Shown piece after piece: positions 6,505-10,832 of a stretch of 10,832 nucleotides of DNA. The position numbers and the translations under genes were made by a program. The number at the start of each line of letters is the position of its first letter. Position 1 is the first letter of the stretch. The DNA is taken from NCBI GenBank assembly GCA_021769025.1, contig JAETTS010000053.1, forward strand, positions 1-10,832, given 5' to 3'. The notes beneath the pieces are model-generated. The model had not been told where the DNA came from. It saw only the letters and a list, made by a program, of their open reading frames with translations, and did no database searches. This DNA is from Enterocloster bolteae (GTDB taxonomy: Bacteria; Bacillota_A; Clostridia; Lachnospirales; Lachnospiraceae).

Positions 6505-7545
6505 ATGAGGGATAATGTGTTTGAACAAAAAAGACGATTGAAAAAAAAGCATACTGTTGATAGCAGGCATGATGCCGGAAGACAGTCCAACGATTCTGTC
6601 TTCCGGATCTCTGTGGAAGAGATTACCAGTATGCATGACAACCGTAAGAAAAAAAGCGGCGCAGAAAAATTCATAACAGGCGGAATTATAGCCACTTTCG
6701 GGGCCATAATGATCAGCCTGTTTCTTTATTTCCGCCCTTCTACGTTAGGAGAGTTAGATGCCCTGTCAGACAAGGCATATGCCTTTGCTTCTTCCTGCCT
6801 GGCACGAATCCGTGTTTCCATATGGGGAAGCATATTGGATGAAAGTTCCACCATAGGGCAATACATTGCATCCCAGGCCTGCCAGCCAGAACTTCCTTTG
6901 GTGATCGATGAAAACGTTTCTTACATTAAGCACACCACAGAGTTAGGCGACATCTCCCTCTTTCAGGCGGAACCGGTGTTTTTCCCGCCTGAGGATGCCA
7001 TATTCTCCTATATGCTGGATACTGCTATAGGGCCTCTTCTATACTATAGCCAAGGAGATGCCCGTTGGAAGGATTATCTGTATGGTGGGGCGGATCCCAT
7101 CGGACGTTATGGCTGCGGCCCTGTCTGCGCGGCTATGATCATCAACAGCTTCTCCCCCACCGGTGTAACCCCTATCGAGATCGCTGACTGGTCTGTAGCC
7201 AATGGATGTTATGCACCTCAAAGCGGATCTTACCACAGTCTGATTCCCAACAGTATCTCTGCCTATGGACTGCAGGTGGAGAGCGTCACTGACCGATCGG
7301 TAGAGAATGTCAAAGAACTTCTTCGTACAGGTCATGTTCTCGTAGCCCTGATGGGAAAAGGAAGCCTGACAAAGAATGGACATTTTATCATCATTGCCCA
7401 GCTTTGCTATAATGGAAACGTGTACATTGCAGATCCAGCCAGTTATGAAAATTGCACCAGGGAGTGGGATCTACAGCAACTGTTGAATGAGTTGAAAAGA
7501 AGCTATGACAGTGGAGGGCCCCTTTGGGCAGTATCCGTCCCATAA
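6505..7545 (+). CDS. Membrane-anchored C39-like cysteine peptidase, role unknown
   Basis: Probable cell-surface cysteine peptidase or amidase of the C39-like (Peptidase_C39_2) fold. It has 346 residues from the ATG at 6505. The N-terminal 56 residues are charged and basic, consistent with the cytoplasmic side. One membrane segment lies at about 57-76 (FITGGIIATFGAIMISLFLYF region). A variable stalk of about 100 residues follows. The catalytic domain begins at YYSQGDARW (180-188, Q183 as the likely oxyanion glutamine). GRYGCGPVCAAMI (200-212) carries C204, GHFIIIA (292-298) carries H293, and IADPAS (308-313) carries D310. I infer that Cys-His-Asp are the catalytic residues. It is 30 bases after cheB with no terminator between, so it is probably co-transcribed. 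The ribosome site before 6505 is weak; a GTG at 6517 has a better-spaced GAGG and would give 342 residues. The substrate cannot be read from the sequence. No ABC transporter or leader-peptide gene is near, which argues against a bacteriocin-processing role. Confidence 0.8.
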   Translation: MRDNVFEQKRRLKKKHTVDSRHDAGRQSNDSVFRISVEEITSMHDNRKKKSGAEKFITGGIIATFGAIMISLFLYFRPSTLGELDALSDKAYAFASSCLARIRVSIWGSILDESSTIGQYIASQACQPELPLVIDENVSYIKHTTELGDISLFQAEPVFFPPEDAIFSYMLDTAIGPLLYYSQGDARWKDYLYGGADPIGRYGCGPVCAAMIINSFSPTGVTPIEIADWSVANGCYAPQSGSYHSLIPNSISAYGLQVESVTDRSVENVKELLRTGHVLVALMGKGSLTKNGHFIIIAQLCYNGNVYIADPASYENCTREWDLQQLLNELKRSYDSGGPLWAVSVP

Positions 7546-7557
7546 GTTCCAGGATAA

Positions 7558-7595
7558 TGGCACGAAGCGCCTAAAGTCCAGTGGGCTTCGTGCCA
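7558..7595. terminator. Possible bidirectional terminator between convergent genes
   Basis: TGGCACGAAGC (7558-7568) and GCTTCGTGCCA (7585-7595) are perfect 11-bp complements with a 16-base loop. The stem lies 13 bases after the peptidase stop and 44 bases beyond the stop of the opposing glycosyltransferase. The T-tracts on both sides are poor (AATTTG on plus, ATTATCC on minus). Its placement between convergent genes makes a shared terminator the best reading. Confidence 0.6.
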
Positions 7596-7638
7596 ATTTG
7601 AAATCTGGTCAGTACTTCATAATCGTTCCAATGCCATT

Positions 7639-10458
7639 CTACTGGCAAGGGTAAGCGTTTGTGATATAGTGTAATATCTGGTCTGCACAATTAGTCCAGG
7701 TAAAGTCTCTCGCGATTTTTTCATATCCATTGGAGATAATTGTCTCCGCCAGCTTTTCATCTGCCAGGAGCCGATTTACAATCTCCGGCAGCCGATCCAG
7801 GTGTTTCAGATCGTAGAGCGCTATATCTTTTCCGTCTGTAAAATTCTCATCGATCCATGTGCTGGAATCCGTAAGTGGGACAGAACGCTGAAGCAGTGTA
7901 TTAAAGATCCGGTCATGGGTTCCTGCTTTAAACCAAGGCATCACGTTTAAATTGATCTTTGCATCCGCCATATAGGCCAGGGTATTCTCATAAGGAATCC
8001 GGTCATTGATCTGACAGACGTTGGAACATTCTATAGACGGATGATTCTCCCATCCCCGCCCCAGAAGATGCAGGTGCACTCCGGCTTCCGCCAGAGTTTT
8101 CACAACCTGGCCTCGGTAGTACATACGTACCGCCCAGTCCAGTGAGTCTGCACAGTACATTAAGGCCTTCATCAGATCATCGGAAACTTCCCATCCCAGC
8201 TGTCTGGCTGTGGCAAGAATCGCCTGTTCTACAGTCAGGCTGCTGTCTCTCAACAGGTTCTCATAGGCATAGCCATAAAACCTGTGAATCCCTTTATCTC
8301 CAGGAAATGTCTGATCTAACTCAGCATGTAGATCAGAAAGTTTATTTTCCGGGGGGTAATAGGTGCCTGAGAACAGGATATCATACGTTTTCTCTTGATA
8401 CGGAATCACCAAAGCATCCTTCCCTGGCATCACTCCCACATGAGGCATGAAATATACGTCTGGTGTCGTCTGTCTGTAATAACGTTTCACATATTCTACA
8501 TGATCTCTGTCACAGCACAGAAGAATATACTTTTGAGAATGCTTCACCAAAGCCCCATGGATTCGGGTAGGGGCATCCATTAAAATATCTACGACAACTG
8601 CCTGATGCTGGTTCCAGATATTAATCGCCAGATCTGTCCTGACCCCCAACGCATCAAAACAGATGGCTGCATCCACATCCTGGGCAATAAACCTATTGAA
8701 GTAAACATAAGAATGGGGATTATCCTCTGGAACATTGGCGCGCAGATCCATAATAAAGGTCTCATGCCCCCTTGCCTTTAACTGTTCATCAAGACGGTCA
8801 GTGAAGAAATTGAAGGACTCCACTTCTGAATAGAACAGGACAATTCGCAGTTTTTTCTCCTCCGATACCGTTTCTTTCTCTTTATCTTTCTGCGATCCCT
8901 GATTGATCTGCGGCTTTTGTCCCTCACCTGACCTGGTCTTTGGATCCTGGTTTTCTGATATTCTCTTTTCTTCCAGTTTTTCCTGCTGTATCAGATCTCC
9001 CTGTTCTCTCTGCTGTTCCTGCGATCCCTGAACCTCCTGCTCTCTCTGCTCTTCCCTTAGTTCTTGATCCCCCTGTTTCTGCTCCTCCCGCGGTTCTTGA
9101 TCCTCCTGCTTCTTTCTCTCCTGCTCAAGCGCCCTGTCAACAGCTGCCATCTCCTCTGGAGTAAAGAGCTTTCGCATCACTGCCACCAAAGCCTCATACT
9201 TTGCCGCCATAGCTGCTCTCAGTACAAAAAGCCGGTCTTTCAAGGAATAGAAATCATAAAAAGCATTCTTAAGAAAGCCTGCCACCTGCATAGCTCCTTC
9301 CTCGCCCATCCTGACTGTCCCTTCATCCTTGGAAAACGCAGACAGCAGAACCACAAGAGTGCTCATCAGATAATGATCCTCCTTCAGAAGGATCGTCCCA
9401 TATCGAATACACTCTGACAGCTTTCCACTATTGAAACAACATATAGCCAGCATCTCATACGTCTTCAATATATTACCAGAGAGATTCTCCGACTTTGCCA
9501 TATTGCCGTGCTGTTCCAGAATCTTCAGAGCCCTCAGCAGATGCTTCTCCCCCAGCTGGGGCTGATTGTGGGAGGCATAGTATTGCCCTACCATATAATC
9601 AAAGTCTGCTTCCTTTGGCATAGACCGTACAGCCTTCTCATAGACATCCATGATAGCCGCCTCATCTGGCTTTGGCAAAAAGGTGAGAAGCTGAAGAAGC
9701 CTGGTAAAAATAACGGAAGCCATAGCATCGTTTTCCCGCAAGTGCTCCGGCATCAGGGAGATGCCTTTCCTGTACGCTTTTTCTGCCTCCTCATAGTCTT
9801 TCATAGAGTCATACTCATTCCCCAGGTATCCCCACATATCCCATTCCTTAGGATGTTCCTCAAGCTCAGCCAGGATCAGGTTCAGATTCCGCCTGCTCTC
9901 CCTTTTTTTCTTATAATTTTCAACCGTATAGCCTGTATGGAAAATGGACAGGTCATTGACCCGCACATCTACAACTGGCGGATGATTGTCTGCTGACAAA
10001 TATTCATGGATCCTCCGTTTATACCGTACCGTAGGGCCATTGCGAAAGACACGTATCTGGGTGTCCGCCGATGTAATCCTGCCCTGGTCATCCAGTTGGA
10101 TCCATCCGGTTGCAATCCCATCGCATCGGTTCTCCTGGGCCCGCCAGACAGCAGCGGGAAGCTTCCTTGCATCCTCTTCTGTGAAATATTCATCCGCATC
10201 CAGTAAGGCAATCCACTCATACCTGGCCTTTTCGATGGCAAAATTTTTCGCCGCAGCAAAATCATCAATCCATTGGAAATAGTAGACCTGTGCCCCCATT
10301 GCCTTGGCAATCTCCACGGTTCGGTCTGTGGAGCCAGTATCCACTACAATCTGCTCCGCCACAATTCCCTTCCCCCAGGAAAGGGCTTTCTCAATATTCT
10401 TCTCCTCATTTTTTACGATCATACACTGGGAAATCCGCAGATTCTTACTTTTCTTCAT
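7639..10458 (-). CDS. Bifunctional glycosyltransferase: GT2 domain, TPR region, Q/E linker, GT-B-like (CgeB/DUF3880) domain
   Basis: A 939-residue cytoplasmic protein with no membrane segment. Residues about 8-110 form a GT2 (GT-A) domain: CMIVKNEEKNIEKAL, VVDTGSTDRT (38-47) and the metal-binding LLDADEYF (DAD at 87-89). Residues about 205-345 contain TPR-like repeats (WGYLGNEYDSMKDYEEAEKAY). Residues about 330-446 match the end of the neighbouring upstream gene. A Gln/Glu-rich, low-complexity linker covers about 447-535. The C-terminal half (536-939) resembles DUF3880 plus Glyco_trans_1_2 proteins of the CgeB type: RIVLFYSEVESFN at the start, then LLGRGWENHP (798-807), GTHDRIFNTLLQRSVPL (846-862) and a closing ARDFTWTNCADQIL. 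Two sugar-transfer sites in one protein are therefore likely. The acceptor is unknown; modification of flagellin or another surface protein is inference from the motility setting. AAAGGA lies nine bases before the ATG. The upstream paralogue ends 14 bases earlier, so the two form an operon. Confidence 0.87.
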   Translation of the reverse strand: MKKSKNLRISQCMIVKNEEKNIEKALSWGKGIVAEQIVVDTGSTDRTVEIAKAMGAQVYYFQWIDDFAAAKNFAIEKARYEWIALLDADEYFTEEDARKLPAAVWRAQENRCDGIATGWIQLDDQGRITSADTQIRVFRNGPTVRYKRRIHEYLSADNHPPVVDVRVNDLSIFHTGYTVENYKKKRESRRNLNLILAELEEHPKEWDMWGYLGNEYDSMKDYEEAEKAYRKGISLMPEHLRENDAMASVIFTRLLQLLTFLPKPDEAAIMDVYEKAVRSMPKEADFDYMVGQYYASHNQPQLGEKHLLRALKILEQHGNMAKSENLSGNILKTYEMLAICCFNSGKLSECIRYGTILLKEDHYLMSTLVVLLSAFSKDEGTVRMGEEGAMQVAGFLKNAFYDFYSLKDRLFVLRAAMAAKYEALVAVMRKLFTPEEMAAVDRALEQERKKQEDQEPREEQKQGDQELREEQREQEVQGSQEQQREQGDLIQQEKLEEKRISENQDPKTRSGEGQKPQINQGSQKDKEKETVSEEKKLRIVLFYSEVESFNFFTDRLDEQLKARGHETFIMDLRANVPEDNPHSYVYFNRFIAQDVDAAICFDALGVRTDLAINIWNQHQAVVVDILMDAPTRIHGALVKHSQKYILLCCDRDHVEYVKRYYRQTTPDVYFMPHVGVMPGKDALVIPYQEKTYDILFSGTYYPPENKLSDLHAELDQTFPGDKGIHRFYGYAYENLLRDSSLTVEQAILATARQLGWEVSDDLMKALMYCADSLDWAVRMYYRGQVVKTLAEAGVHLHLLGRGWENHPSIECSNVCQINDRIPYENTLAYMADAKINLNVMPWFKAGTHDRIFNTLLQRSVPLTDSSTWIDENFTDGKDIALYDLKHLDRLPEIVNRLLADEKLAETIISNGYEKIARDFTWTNCADQILHYITNAYPCQ
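8854..9120 (-). repeat. Gln/Glu-rich low-complexity linker coding segment
   Basis: This segment encodes residues 447-535 of the glycosyltransferase. The residues are almost all Q, E, K, R, D, G and S, with no hydrophobic core, so it is a disordered or helical spacer. On the plus strand it appears as pyrimidine-rich CTCCTGC/CTCTCTGC-type repeats. It separates the half shared with the paralogue from the GT-B-like half. Confidence 0.8.
9037..9102 (-). repeat. Two tandem copies of a 33-bp coding repeat
   Basis: Residues 453-463 (DQEPREEQKQG) and 464-474 (DQELREEQREQ) are two copies of an 11-residue unit. Both DNA copies begin with GATCAAGAAC. The 33-bp period keeps the frame, so copy number could vary without breaking the gene. 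Further degenerate Q/E units follow downstream in the protein. Confidence 0.65.
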
Positions 10459-10472
10459 TCTCCCTATTCCTT

Positions 10473-10832
10473 TCAGCCTCTCCCCAAAGCCCGATCCACA
10501 GCCGCAAGCTCCTCCGGGGTAAACATTTCCCTCATTACCTGGATCAATTCCTGATATCCTGCCGCCATAGAAGCCTTTAAGACAAACAGACGGTCTTTTA
10601 ATGAACGGAAGTCATAGAAAGATTTTCCCAAAAATGCGGCTACCTCCATAGCTCCAGCCTTTCCTTTTCCCACAGTCTCCTCATCCCGGTAAAACGCTCC
10701 GATCAAAATCATAGCTGTGTTCATCAGATACGGATCTTCTTTTAAAAGAAGGGAGGTAAATTTGACACAGCCGGCCATGTCTTTATTGTTATAGCAGCAC
10801 ACAGCCAGAAGCTCATAGGCTCTCTTAATCTC
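10473..10832 (-). CDS. GT2-TPR glycosyltransferase paralogue, C-terminal 119 residues (5' end beyond window)
   Basis: The minus-strand frame is open from the window edge (first codons EIKRAYELLAVCCYNN) to the TGA at 10475-10473. Its 119 visible residues align without gaps to residues 330-446 of the downstream glycosyltransferase; I count about 64 identities in 110 (about 58%). Shared blocks include LLKEDPYLM, SFYDFRSLKDRLFVLKASMAA and FTPEELAAVDRAL. It ends at LGRG, exactly where the Q/E linker begins in the neighbour, so this paralogue lacks the GT-B-like half. By homology its unseen 5' part should encode a GT2 domain and TPRs. An apparent GTG start at 10802 is internal, because the homologous reading frame continues upstream to the edge. 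Confidence 0.85.
   Translation of the reverse strand, partial: EIKRAYELLAVCCYNNKDMAGCVKFTSLLLKEDPYLMNTAMILIGAFYRDEETVGKGKAGAMEVAAFLGKSFYDFRSLKDRLFVLKASMAAGYQELIQVMREMFTPEELAAVDRALGRG

Noticed and set aside
6505..7545. Bacteriocin-processing C39 peptidase
   Set aside because: There is no ABC transporter domain, no double-glycine leader peptide gene and no multi-pass membrane region in the window; it is a single-pass C39-like protein.
9037..9102. CRISPR-like array from the repeated segments
   Set aside because: The repeats are tandem, in frame, have no unique spacers and lie inside the glycosyltransferase coding sequence.
10473..10802. Stand-alone 109-residue gene starting at GTG 10802
   Set aside because: The frame continues to the window edge, and the residues upstream of 10802 still align with the paralogue, so this is the end of a longer gene.

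Overview
The window looks like chromosomal DNA of a motile, Gram-positive, low-to-mid-GC bacterium of the class Clostridia, most likely a Lachnospiraceae-type organism. This is an inference from strong AGGAGG-type ribosome binding sites, a sigma-D/sigma-28-like promoter, clostridial-style Che proteins, and large GT2-TPR glycosyltransferases. No species can be named from sequence alone, and I see no transposase, integrase, tRNA, rRNA or CRISPR array.

Layout. (1) Bases 1-1265, minus strand: the N-terminal 421 residues of a transmembrane methyl-accepting chemotaxis protein, cut by the window edge just as the signalling tip begins. (2) Bases 1266-1599: a divergent intergenic region with a near-consensus sigma-D promoter facing right, then a leader carrying two back-to-back hairpins, the second shaped like an intrinsic terminator. 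(3) Bases 1600-6474, plus strand: cheA, cheW, cheR and cheB. There is a structured 85-base gap between cheW and cheR, and a 180-base gap with a terminator-like hairpin and nested inverted repeats before cheB. (4) Bases 6505-7545, plus strand: a membrane-anchored C39-like cysteine peptidase, 30 bases after cheB. (5) Bases 7546-7638: a convergent intergenic region with a perfect 11-bp stem. (6) Bases 7639-10832, minus strand: two tandem paralogous glycosyltransferase genes. The upstream one is seen only as its last 119 residues. The downstream one (939 aa) is complete and has an extra C-terminal GT-B-like half joined through a Q/E-rich linker.

How the genes work together. The MCP senses a ligand and controls the CheA kinase through CheW. 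CheR methylates and CheB demethylates the receptor for adaptation. No cheY, cheC or cheD is visible, so the output partner must lie outside the window. The peptidase is probably co-transcribed with the che genes, but its role is unknown. The opposing glycosyltransferase operon may modify a surface protein, with flagellin a reasonable but unproven target given the motility neighbourhood. The least explained items are the terminator-like leader of cheA, the peptidase in the chemotaxis operon, and the fusion glycosyltransferase beside its shorter paralogue.
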